Source of the DNA: Exophiala sp. HKRS030
Taxonomy: Eukaryota > Ascomycota > Eurotiomycetes > Chaetothyriales > Herpotrichiellaceae
NCBI GenBank assembly: GCA_023897205.1
Contig: JAHWDD010000008.1
Location: 124,001 to 188,000, forward strand
Direction of reading: 5' to 3'
DNA length: 64,000 bases
In this document: positions 19,709 through 29,933 of the stretch, piece by piece
Position numbering within the stretch: position 1 is the first letter of the stretch
How the letters are laid out: every line of letters begins with the position of its first letter
Program-made: the position numbers and the translations under genes
Notes under the pieces: generated by a model
Databases searched by the model: none
Told to the model about the DNA's origin: nothing
What the model saw: only the letters and a program-made list of their open reading frames with translations

Positions 19709-22557
19709 ATGATGGCTTCAGGAGGCTTACAATCTGGAGTCTATCCGCAACCCCCTCCTTCTTTCCCCCAACATGGCCACTCCAGCTCCATGAACGCTTC
19801 CTTTCCTCACCCTCCGCCCATGGGCTACGCCGAGGCTTCTCACTCTGTGAATTCCACACCTGCGCCAACTCCACCGCCGCCGAGACCTGCATCGCAGCAC
19901 CAGCAACAACAGCAACAAATGGTGTATAATATGAACGGTGGTAATCCCATGGCCAATGGAGGTATGATGGGCGCTCCCAACAGTTTCGGCGGGTATGCAG
20001 AGCAAAATGTCTATCCTCAACCGGGCTTTTATGGCAATGGCAACACCAACAAGCCACAGATTTACACTGTAAGTTGTGCCAAAGCGTTTTTTGCACTGAC
20101 CGGTAGAGCCACGAGCTGACAGACACTTCCCTTCAGGCTGTGTATTCTAATGTTTCGGTCTTCGAAATGGAGGTCAACGGTGTAGCCGTCATGCGACGCA
20201 GAGCGGATTCTTGGCTCAATGCCACACAAATCCTCAAGGTGGCGGGAGTCGACAAAGGTAAGAGGACCAAGGTGCTCGAAAAAGAAATCACCGGCGACCA
20301 CGAAAAGGTACAGGGTGGGTACGGCAAGTACCAGGGCACCTGGGTGAATTACCAGCGCGGCCGAGAATTCGCACGACAGTATGGCGTGGAACAAATCCTT
20401 CTTCCGCTTCTCGAGTACGACATCACTTCTGATGGCATGCCCGGTATGAGTCACGGAATGGAGACTCCCACCAAGGAGCAAGCCCTGGCGGCACAGCGCA
20501 AGAGAATGTATGGCGGCGACGGACGATCAATGTCACAATCCTCGGGAGGCACTTTTTTCAAGAACATGTCTAGTACGGCTGCCAACGCAATTCACGCCCT
20601 GAACAGAACTCGTCTCGATTCGCCCAATCACATGGACGGCCGCCGCTCGGTTGGTCCTCGTCGCCAATCTCAGTCGCAGCAGGCATTCACTTACGGGACT
20701 GATGGTTTATACGGCCAGGCTAGCCAACAGAGCATGCCAAGCATGAATTCTCAAGATAGCTTCACTACCAATGGTGCCATTATGAGCCAAAGTGCGAGCT
20801 TTGCAGACTTTCCCGCTCCAGATGCTCAAGAACCTCCACGCAAACGCATCCGACCATCCCCTCAATCGTCATTCATGGCCGGTCCCTACGACACGTCGCT
20901 CGAGATGGCACTCGTCGACGGCACTCCTACCGAACCTAACGCGTCGTTCTTCTCACAGCCAAGCCAGACCTTTGTTGCACCCGACCCTCTGTCTTACGGC
21001 CTAGAACCTCTTCCACACCCTGTTGGACCTATCGACAACGAGAAGAAAGACCTCTTGCTGGACCTCTTCCTCGACGCACGTCGGACGGATTTCGATGATG
21101 ACCCAGCATTCCTGCGGCTCAGTGGTGAGGAGTTTGAGTTCCCAATCGATGGCTCGTGTAATACTGTACTACATTGGGCGGCTACGTTGGCTAGAATACC
21201 TCTAGTACGAAAGTTACTGGAAAAGGGCTTTAATATGAGGCGCACCAACAGTGGCGGCGAGACTGCTTTGATTGCAGCTGTTCTGGCACGAAATAACTTG
21301 GATACGAGCAACTTTCCAGCCCTTCTCGAACTCCTTGGACCTAGTATTGAGGTTAGAGATGGGCGTGGTCGTACAATACTCCATCACATTGCTGTGTCAT
21401 CGGCCATGAAGGGTCGAGCTGCGGTCGGCAAATACTATCTCGAGTCGTTGCTCGAATATGTCGTCAAACAAGGGGCTTCGCAGTCGTTGTCTTACGACAC
21501 CATGCATGGAATGAACCACGAAAACAAAATGACCCTGAACAGATTCATGTCTGAGATTGTCAACGCGCAAGACAAGGCAGGTGACACGGCTCTGAATCTG
21601 GCGGCACGGACCAATACGACGACCATCATCGAGCAACTGATTGAAGTTGGTGCGGACCCTCACATTCAAAACCGTGGTGGACTTAGCCCCATTGATTTCG
21701 GTGTTGTTGGTGGCCACGTCAACAATCAGATAATGGATCAGACCATGACAATGTTTGAACAACCCTCTGCGGCCGATGGACCACCTCAGAAGTCCTTTGA
21801 AGATGCTCAAGAAGGACTCATGGCTTGTGGGTATTCTGTATTTTGAGAATTGAAACGTCGAGGCTAACCAGTGACAGCGATCCGGGAGATTTTGTCCCAA
21901 TCAGAGGCCGATTTCACATCAGAGATGAAGGAGAAGAAGGGGACCCTCGACAAGACGAATGCCGCTTTGAAAGAGTCGGGTACGTCATTGGCAGAGGAGC
22001 GACGACGACTGGAAGAGGTCCGAAGCAAAGTTCGAGAGAAAGAGGATCTGGAGCAAAGAATCAACAACCTGCGTCAAGCAAATGCGAAACTGCGAGCAGA
22101 GTTGAGTGAAACTGACCCACCAACCACGATACAAGATAACGTGGCGATCGGCGAAGCGGACAAAGGTCTGGACTTGGATGGGCAACTTCCAATGGTTGCA
22201 CATTTGTTTGCAGATGGCGAAACCGACCCCAGCACCATGAATCTGACACAGGAGCAAGCTAATTTTCTGGGGTGTCTGGAACGTGCGGAGGTGCTGTCTG
22301 GACGAGCAAAGGTGTACCAACGCCACAATCAACAACTCGAACACATGGCGAAAACCCTCAAGGCTCGCAGTGGTGAGTTGGAAGAGCGATACAAGAAGAT
22401 TGTCAGTCTCTGCATTGGTCAAGACGAGGACAAAGTGGACGGCTTGTTGGACCACCTCGTGCAGGCGGTCGTTAGTGAACAAAAAGAGATGGGCAACGAT
22501 TCGCAACTTGGACGTGTGAGAGATTTCCTCCGACTGGTGCAAGGATCAGGAAATTGA
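19709..22557 (+). CDS. MBP1: APSES-ankyrin cell-cycle transcription factor (Mbp1/Res-like)
   Basis: The DNA-binding subunit of an MBF-type complex that drives G1/S genes. Three exons (19709-20068, 20137-21826, 21878-22557) join in frame to 909 residues. A 120-residue Pro/Gln/Asn-rich leader precedes the APSES domain at about 121-220 (VYSNVSVFEMEVNGVAVMRR, DSWLNATQILKVAGVDKGKR, KYQGTWVNYQRGREFARQYG). A Ser/Gln-rich linker and a short nuclear-localisation-like PPRKRIRP follow. Ankyrin repeats lie at about 445-650 (NTVLHWAATLARIPLVRKLL, AGDTALNLAARTNTTTIIEQL). The third exon encodes a coiled coil and a helical C-terminus, the region where Mbp1 binds Swi6. Order and spacing match the Mbp1/Swi4 family rather than the APSES-only StuA group. 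Confidence 0.94.
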
Positions 22558-24732
22558 TGGAGATGCCGCCGACTGATCTTGCTAGTATGAAGATGGCCTA
22601 CGAATTACGGATGACCGCTTACTAGTGACTCGCCTTGTTCTGCGGGTAGTGGTTCTGTACAATATTGTATGTGCACAAATTACCTACCTCTCCACTTGGG
22701 AGAGGACACCGGCGACTGCCAGAAATTCGGCGCCAGGACGCTCATGTGTATGTGTTGCTATTACTCCGTATTGTTGTAATGAGTTAAGACTTGAGATACG
22801 GAGTACAATACTCAAACAGACATGCCAGTTACTGCGAGAACTGGCTGAGTATCTTACTCGGTGGTACGTACTCCGTACAGTACTCCATAGAGCTACCAAT
22901 ATGAATTGCAGGTTACGCAACACTGTGTGCATGACGAAGATGGTCTTTCGTCCTTGGTTTCCCCATGAATCACCTGGTTTGTGTGAGGTCTAGAGTTTGT
23001 TGGTTGTGGAGTGAGTATGCGTCGGTACGTACTTTGTCGTTCGGATGAGGTGGCGTCTGTGGCATCAAAGCGCGCGCATGGACTTCCCAGCCTCGTCGTC
23101 ACTGGTAAATTTAGACTTGAGCCTCGTTGATGTCTGTCGGAAGAGAAAACAAAAAGTTGACCACACAGAGATGTTCCTGTAGTTAGTTAATACTCCGTAA
23201 TACTCGTCTTGAATATCCCAAGCGACACTCTCGTACCGACGTTCAATTGGATGAGGTCGACAAAGTGGTTTGTTTCATGCCCAAGCCAGATTTGGTTGGG
23301 CGGTTGTGAACGAGACGTCGACGGCCAATGGATTAAAGACGCGGCTGGTTTCAAGCCTCGACAAGCGCGACGCGGAAATGGATCGATAGGCTGGATACGG
23401 AGTACACGAGATACAAACATCAGATGCCATTATGGAGCTCCGACGCCTCCTTTTTTTTTAACCAATTATGGAGTGAGGGTGCGAGCATTCCCAATGAGAG
23501 AACGAGGGTGTCCTTCACCCTGACCCCCTGCTTCCTCCCGTCATGCACGCCATTGTCTGAAAACTACAAGTACGCAAGAGGAGGCTTTTTTTGGTTTCTA
23601 CGAAAACGCCATCCCCAGTGCTGATACCACGTATTCCGTAGGTGGCATTTTTTTGGTTGGGAACGAGGACAGGCTACGGGTGGTGAAGAGGACCTCCCCC
23701 CTTCTCCCTGAATGAGCCCCACCCATTATGGGGTACAATGTCTCGTACCTTACAGAACCTTCAACACGCCTCTCACCTCATGTTACAGTACGCCTTTTCG
23801 CCTCACACGACATTGACAGCGCGTATGGCGTCGGGCGTCAAGAGGTCACCACCATCTGTCCACTGGTTCACTCATATCCAGTGGTTGTTGTACTGCCTAT
23901 TCCTATGGCCAACATACGTTTACTATACGGGCATTCTGTACCACTGAGTCGGCAAGTCGGGGATTTCGTTTATTAAAATGTCTTGAGTCGATCGCGTGTC
24001 TAGTGCCTCGTAAGAGTAACTCGTATCGACATTAATGCTACTACTGTACGGAGTACGTACAGTACAGATTTACAAGACATCTCAAACCCCTGTCTGGCCC
24101 ACCTCCCCGGCCATGGCTCAGCGATTCGCTCCCTTTCCACTTCGCTCTTGTCCATGTCAGTCCGTCTGCGACACTTTCCAAGACGGTGCTGGAGCCTCGC
24201 AGGACCAATTTTTTGGCTGTGCTCGTCGCTTTGCGTTTTCCCTGTTTCATGCGATCCCCACCGGTCATGGGCCTCCCAAGTCGAGTCCAAAACCGATAGC
24301 ATCACGTCTCCCGAGGCCTGGGTTGGCCGAGTACTACAGCACTCGCACCAACAGACCTTGTTCAACCCACAGGCCTCACCTCGGGATGGAGTTGGATCCC
24401 TTACAGTAGGTGTTTTATTTACTACCCCCAGCCCCTCCGTCTCGACCGACGAGATTCGCAACACTCTCACAGACCACATTCTCTCTTTCGCACAGGCCAT
24501 TTCTCTCTTAGAACCCCCCTCTCGTCAAACTAAACGCTCAACTTTTTCTCTTGTGTGAGCTCACTACATTCATTCTGGGGCGATCGCTGGCCGTGCCTAC
24601 ATTCATTCTTCTTCAGACCCAGCTGCGCTTGGTCTGTTCACCGGTCTCGACGACCTGCGTAGAAACAAAAAACCAACGCCGATCATCCTCTTTCCCAACC
24701 TCGTCGTACAAACTGATCGTCAACACACCACC
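22558..24732. other. 2.2 kb intergenic region rich in the TACTCCGTA motif
   Basis: No gene is supported. Six exact copies of TACTCCGTA or its complement lie at 22762, 22797, 22869, 23191, 23396 and 24047. The stretch before 24733 is pyrimidine-rich, as in fungal promoters and 5' UTRs. Confidence 0.6.
22762..24055. repeat. Cluster of six TACTCCGTA/TACGGAGTA 9-mers
   Basis: Exact copies start at 22762, 22869 and 23191 (TACTCCGTA) and at 22797, 23396 and 24047 (TACGGAGTA). Several are flanked by GTAC, giving near-palindromic GTACGTACTCCGTAC-type words. They occur in both orientations with irregular spacing, so this is not a tandem array. Function is unknown. Confidence 0.6.
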
Positions 24733-25668
24733 ATGCATGTGACCGGCGTCATTGCGTCTGCCTTGATGGTGGTCGCTCAAGTTGATATCATCTCGGCCAA
24801 AGCGGTCGCGCATCTCCCGAATGCGCTGCGGAGGAGGAATTATATAGACGAACTCGAGAGGGATGTAGCGAAACTGTTGCGCCGAACACCTGAACCACAA
24901 ACCGACGGTCCCGTCATCAACGTCGCGGCGCAGAACAACATGACGAACGCGACGATCGTGTCGGCCTGCACCGATGCGCTGGGCAAGCTCACCAAAGTCG
25001 ACAACCCGGCCGGTTTCGGGGCGTGCTACAACATCCTCTCCTACGACGCGAAAAACAAAAACTTTGAAGCGGACCTTAGATTATACCAGATGTTCAACAC
25101 CTCGGGTGCCTTTGCCGGCCTCCAGGCCAACGAGATCCAGATTGGCCTCATCTACCCCTCGAGCACGACCTTTCAGCCATTGACGGGCCTGCGGAGGACG
25201 AAGAGGTCTCTGGAAGGACGAGAAGCGAACATGCCCGAGATCCAACAATATTCGCTCGTGGGCAACTTCCAGTCCAACTTGGATCTGAGCAAGTTGAACG
25301 ACACCCAGGTCATGTCCCTCATGTGGCCCGACATCAAGCTGAACGCGGTGAATGCCGACCAGAAAATCATCAGCGGCAACATCACGGCCAAGGATGGCGC
25401 CTGGTTCGTCACGGGCGAGTTCAGCGGCGAGTTCAACTCCGGCCTCGTCACCGCCGCCGTCGCAAAGCAAGCCATTACTGCCGCCGCACCTTTCGTCCTC
25501 CCAGGAACACACTTTGGCATCTTCCCTCTCGGACTCATCGTCACAATGTCATGGACTGTCTTGTTCTTCATCGCTTACGGCTTCGGCACGCTCGGGCGCA
25601 TCAAGTACCGAGATGCGTACCGCAAGAGAAAAGCAGCTCAAGCGGGCAGGACAGGAAAGCGGATATAA
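24733..25668 (+). CDS. Unrecognised secretory-pathway membrane protein
   Basis: A single exon of 311 codons. The N-terminus is a likely signal peptide (VTGVIASALMVVAQVDIISAKA). The mature part carries several N-glycosylation sequons (NMT, NAT, NTS, NDT, NIT) and two cysteines near residues 78 and 97. A strongly hydrophobic segment lies at about 266-288 (GIFPLGLIVTMSWTVLFFIA), followed by a basic tail (RIKYRDAYRKRK). This predicts a type I membrane protein with a lumenal or extracellular domain of about 240 residues and a short cytosolic tail. I do not recognise the family. The pyrimidine-rich leader upstream supports expression from this ATG. Confidence 0.8.
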   Translation: MHVTGVIASALMVVAQVDIISAKAVAHLPNALRRRNYIDELERDVAKLLRRTPEPQTDGPVINVAAQNNMTNATIVSACTDALGKLTKVDNPAGFGACYNILSYDAKNKNFEADLRLYQMFNTSGAFAGLQANEIQIGLIYPSSTTFQPLTGLRRTKRSLEGREANMPEIQQYSLVGNFQSNLDLSKLNDTQVMSLMWPDIKLNAVNADQKIISGNITAKDGAWFVTGEFSGEFNSGLVTAAVAKQAITAAAPFVLPGTHFGIFPLGLIVTMSWTVLFFIAYGFGTLGRIKYRDAYRKRKAAQAGRTGKRI

Positions 25669-26578
25669 AAATTTGAGAGGTTTTCCAAAACAAAGGAAGA
25701 AATTCAGAGAAAAAATGCCGTACGAGATCCAGATTTTTGTTGTACTTTGGCCGATCTTTTCTGTTGGACATATTTTTGAAAGATACCCTCGTTTATGAAC
25801 TCGATTTTACTCTTTGCGTATGTGGCCTCGACGCCGTTCTGGAATTTTGTATCAATAAGCGAGCATTTGGCAATGGGTGTTTCGGACACAAGTTCACAGA
25901 ACGAGACATGATAAGAAACATTGAACACTTTGTTGGATATAGGGAGTTGGTTACTCCGTGCTTCGATTTCGTTGTCGTATATAGACAATGAGAGTCACGT
26001 GACTGAATTTTTGTCATCACCAACAATTTTTCGACTCTCGGTTTCTTTAGTTTCAAAGTGCGTCGCATATCAGTGACCACGACTACCACTGTACATTTAC
26101 GGATTGACGACCTCTATGTTTTTGTTTTTGTTTTCATTTCTCGCTCGGTTATGAAGGATCCAAGAACTCAGTGATACCCATTTGGTTGCTTTGTGGGTGG
26201 TTCGGGGAATTAAAAAAATCTCTTCAGCGTACATCTTTGGTTCAGGCGGGATTTTGAAGAAGCCTTCGGATTTGATTGGGCACCCAGGGTTTCTTTCTTA
26301 GCTGATTTTCGAACATCTCAGAACTTCATCCTTTCAAAAGGAAGAGGTTACATTGTCCCGGAAACATCTCGAAGACATCAACGAGGCATCTGGAAGGATT
26401 GTCTACTGGTAGACGGCCCAGTTCTCCTGTTGTCACATCAATATCACTTCCGCACATTTCCAACCTTCACACGCATCAATTCCAGGTGATAGCTCCGAGG
26501 TCGAGGCTCGTCATCCAACTGCACAAGCTTGCCTAGTGCAACGACTGCACAGATACGGTCTGATATCACGGCGCCGTC
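25669..26578. promoter_or_regulatory. Intergenic region with an AGTCACGTGACT palindrome
   Basis: About 900 bp without a gene. A perfect 12-bp palindrome, AGTCACGTGACT, sits at 25993-26004 and contains the CACGTG E-box bound by Cbf1-type bHLH factors. Which neighbour it serves is not clear. Confidence 0.45.
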
Positions 26579-29500
26579 ATGGACTACTTGTTTCCCTACC
26601 CCAAGATGGGAGTCTCCTTTCTGGAGATACTGCACGACCGATTGACCCGCAAACTCCTCGGGTTCGGCGCGATTCATGCTGAAAAGACACCTTTCATGTC
26701 AGGCGTCACTTCTAGGCTCAAGTTCCTTCTCAACGATCCGACCACTCACATCTCGTTCATGAAGCTTGGGTATACTGTCCTCGAAGCATTTCTCCAAGCC
26801 AATGTCACGGGTCCTCCGCTGGACTTTAACGTGGAAGCCGTCATCTTCACCGAGTCCTACCGAGACGAAAACCTGACAAGTCTACGGGAAGAGCTCTCTC
26901 AGGATCTCGCCGTGGACGGCAACCGACCGTATCCCCTGACACCACACATCGAACTTTTCTGGCTGGCCAAGGTGATCCTGTCGAATCCGATCCTCGCCGA
27001 GGCAGGTTTCAACGGCCGAAGAGCTCGCACGAGGGTCAATTTCTGGCACCAGAAACTCCTGTCGGAAGAGTCTCCTACTCTCCGAGACGAAATCTACGCA
27101 GACACGGACGTTCTCGAGCAACAACTCGCCGCCAGACTTGCGAGTCAAGCGGCGTCCAGTGAAGAGCATTTTGTTCAGTTCCTGATCGAGCGGGCAGTAG
27201 CACGGACGTACTATGGAGATGACGCTCTAGCCAGAAAGGACCTCGCAAGAGCAGCCACGATACGAAGCTTTCAATTCGCGCTCACCGGCGCCATGGGAAA
27301 GAGGACCAAGTTTCAACAGCGAGAAACGAGTCAGCTTATCGTCCTGGCCAAGAGCAGAGATGTCGAACCACCAGAGGAGAACGGTATCAGGCGACCAGAA
27401 GGAGAAAAGAGAAGCTCTGTGGACCAGGGTCTGTCAAAATCCCAAAGCGTGAAATCACAGTCATCGGACGACAAAGCTTCGACGATGACTGCTTCAGCTG
27501 TATCTCTCCCCCATCAAGGATCATTACCTGATGTCTCTTCCTCCACCGTTACCAAACCCGCGGATGTTCCCCTGAACGACGACACCCTGCTCGAGAACAT
27601 CTCCTTTGGTCCGTCACAACCAATATCACCAGAGACAATGACCCACGCCACTACTGACGAATCCTCCCTACCTCCAGCCCTAGCTTCTCTGGACCCATCC
27701 AAACCGACCCCCCTCCACCCACTCGACAGCATAATCCTGCTTGCCACGGCAAGTTCCATCACCAACACTTCTCCCAAAGACGGTCTCGTCCGTGAAGAGA
27801 CGCTCCCTTACGCCACGCGCGTCTTGGACGGCGGCTCCTCGAATTGGCAGGTTTATACGCAGGCCCTCCTCGTCCGCAGTAGGATCGAAGGGTACCGTGC
27901 CCGCACGACCGAGAGAGGTCTGCTGCAATTACAAGCCCTCGTCGACCAGATCATTGCCGAAACTACCGCATCCGCGCCTCCTGGGACCACGAACGGCTCT
28001 ACAGGAACTCCCACGGACACAACCGAGCCTACGACCAGTGCGACGACATTCTTCCCCAAACATGCTTCGTCCGAGGCTGCCTCTGTTGCCGAGCGTCTCC
28101 AGTACATCTATCAACTCTCTCCTCCCTTGCGATGGGAACTCGAAGCCGAGTTGGCTGCCCGGTGGACACACATGGGCGGCCTGAAGACCGCACTGGAAAT
28201 CTACAGACGTCTCCAGATGCACGCCGAGGTGGCTCTTTGTCTCGCGGCGACGAATCGTGAAGGCGAAGCGATTGAGTTGTTGAAGGACTTGCTGTTCGAA
28301 AAGCCCGAGGCTGACGTACCCGAAGAGGACAAGAAGGCCATGATGCTTCGCTCCCACACGCCCTCGGACGCTCCGAGACTCCTTTGTATTTTGGGAGACA
28401 TCACATCCCACCCAGACTACTACAAGCTGTCGTGGACGGTGTCGGGGAACAGATACGCTCGGGCTCAACGATCTCTCGCGAGGTTTCTCGTCAAAAGGGG
28501 AGACTATGAAAGCGCCAAAGAGGCATATACTTTGGCTCTGGGACTCAACCGACTGGATCGTGCAAGTTGGTTCAGTTTAGGGTGTGTCCAACTCGAGTTG
28601 CACGATTACGAGGGGGCAATCGAGAGCTTCACACGATGCGTCCAGCTAGAAGATGATGATGCGGAGAGCTGGTCGAATCTAGGATTGGCGTTGTTGAAAC
28701 TTCCCGTCGAACAACGACAGAAGCAGCAGCAGACTGACGTAACTGAGACGCGAGAAGTTGCCGATGATGAGGAAGAAGAAGAAGAAGGACACGCCCAGAC
28801 AGACGGCGGCGATAACAACAACAATGCCACCACCAACAAAGTCGACCCGTACATACACGTCCGCGAAGCACTGCTGGCTCTTCGCCGGGCCGCGACACTC
28901 AAACGAGACGACCCCAAGATCTGGGACAATTACCTGACGGTGGCGGCCAAGATCCCACCCAGCGCGGGGACGCCTTGGGCCGAAATCATTCAAGCCATGG
29001 GTCGTGTTGTCGATCTGAGAAGTAAAAAGGAAGGTGAAAGCGCCATAGACTCCAAGATTTTGAGGGTTTTGACAGAATTTGTCACCAAAACTTTTACTCA
29101 TCCTTCTCAAGTATCAACCACGGTTACCACACATACAGACGATAATGACGAAAACAGTTCCGTGACCCCGGGGAATGTTTTTGACTCAAAGGAGGATGAA
29201 TCTGAACCTGGACCTGGACCCCAAGGCGAGGAGGAGGACAAGAACACGAAATTACCATACCTAGCCCGTTCCTTTTTGGGTTTGGTCGACACACACGTCG
29301 CGCCATTGGTCACCTCTTCTCCCGTCTTGTACGAGGTTTTGTGTGATGTTTCTGGCTGGAGAGGTCGACCTGCTCAAGCTTTGGGTTATGCCGAAAAGTC
29401 GTGGAGAACATTCCTGACTAGTGTGTCGCTTGACGAACAATTCGACGACGTCTCCGAACCTGCTTGGAATGCGGTGGTTGACAAGACGGTTTGGTTGGTC

Positions 29501-29671
29501 GGAAAATACAAAACTTTGGGACCCCTCGAGCGAGAAAGGACGGGAGGACAAGTCGAGCCCAAGTGGAAATTCAAGGCTCGGAGTGCGGTAAGGAAGGTCC
29601 TAGGAAGAGCAAAGGCTCGAGAAGGTAGTCCGGGTTGGGATAGGTTGAGTGAGGTTTCCGTGCTGGAATAG
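26579..29671 (+). CDS. EMW1: TPR protein, Emw1/TTC27 family
   Basis: Yeast Emw1 is essential for cell-wall maintenance, and its animal orthologue is TTC27. One exon of 1030 codons. The N-terminal 200 residues are helical and end in a typical ERAVARTYYGDDALARKDL segment. A variable Ser/Thr/Pro-rich insert covers about 260-370. The TPR region begins near 520 (RWELEAELAARWTHMGGLKTALEIYRRLQMH), continues through RAQRSLARFLVKRGDYESAKEAY, and is clearest at 660-710 (DRASWFSLGCVQLELHDYEG and the repeat after it). An acidic insert interrupts the array near 735. The final 250 residues are helical and include LAALRRAATLKRDD-like TPR remnants. Length and order match the family. It is tail-to-tail with the methyltransferase gene, 262 bp apart. 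Confidence 0.88.
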   Translation: MDYLFPYPKMGVSFLEILHDRLTRKLLGFGAIHAEKTPFMSGVTSRLKFLLNDPTTHISFMKLGYTVLEAFLQANVTGPPLDFNVEAVIFTESYRDENLTSLREELSQDLAVDGNRPYPLTPHIELFWLAKVILSNPILAEAGFNGRRARTRVNFWHQKLLSEESPTLRDEIYADTDVLEQQLAARLASQAASSEEHFVQFLIERAVARTYYGDDALARKDLARAATIRSFQFALTGAMGKRTKFQQRETSQLIVLAKSRDVEPPEENGIRRPEGEKRSSVDQGLSKSQSVKSQSSDDKASTMTASAVSLPHQGSLPDVSSSTVTKPADVPLNDDTLLENISFGPSQPISPETMTHATTDESSLPPALASLDPSKPTPLHPLDSIILLATASSITNTSPKDGLVREETLPYATRVLDGGSSNWQVYTQALLVRSRIEGYRARTTERGLLQLQALVDQIIAETTASAPPGTTNGSTGTPTDTTEPTTSATTFFPKHASSEAASVAERLQYIYQLSPPLRWELEAELAARWTHMGGLKTALEIYRRLQMHAEVALCLAATNREGEAIELLKDLLFEKPEADVPEEDKKAMMLRSHTPSDAPRLLCILGDITSHPDYYKLSWTVSGNRYARAQRSLARFLVKRGDYESAKEAYTLALGLNRLDRASWFSLGCVQLELHDYEGAIESFTRCVQLEDDDAESWSNLGLALLKLPVEQRQKQQQTDVTETREVADDEEEEEEGHAQTDGGDNNNNATTNKVDPYIHVREALLALRRAATLKRDDPKIWDNYLTVAAKIPPSAGTPWAEIIQAMGRVVDLRSKKEGESAIDSKILRVLTEFVTKTFTHPSQVSTTVTTHTDDNDENSSVTPGNVFDSKEDESEPGPGPQGEEEDKNTKLPYLARSFLGLVDTHVAPLVTSSPVLYEVLCDVSGWRGRPAQALGYAEKSWRTFLTSVSLDEQFDDVSEPAWNAVVDKTVWLVGKYKTLGPLERERTGGQVEPKWKFKARSAVRKVLGRAKAREGSPGWDRLSEVSVLE

Positions 29672-29933
29672 ACCGCTCCGAGTTGAGTCGAGTGAGGTGA
29701 CTCCAGGTACAAGAGTGATGACTTGGCAGGAGTACAGGAGAACTTGGACCTGGAAACTTTTCGACGATATCCATTCATTCATTCTCGAATCATGTACTAC
29801 AAAATCAATCAAATCAATTAATTAATTAACCGATCACTTCAATCGAGTTGTCCCGAGTACATGATTCGTAATGGTCCTCGAAGTACTGATTGATTGACTG
29901 ACTCGCCATCATTCATAATACCCCTTCCCCAAG

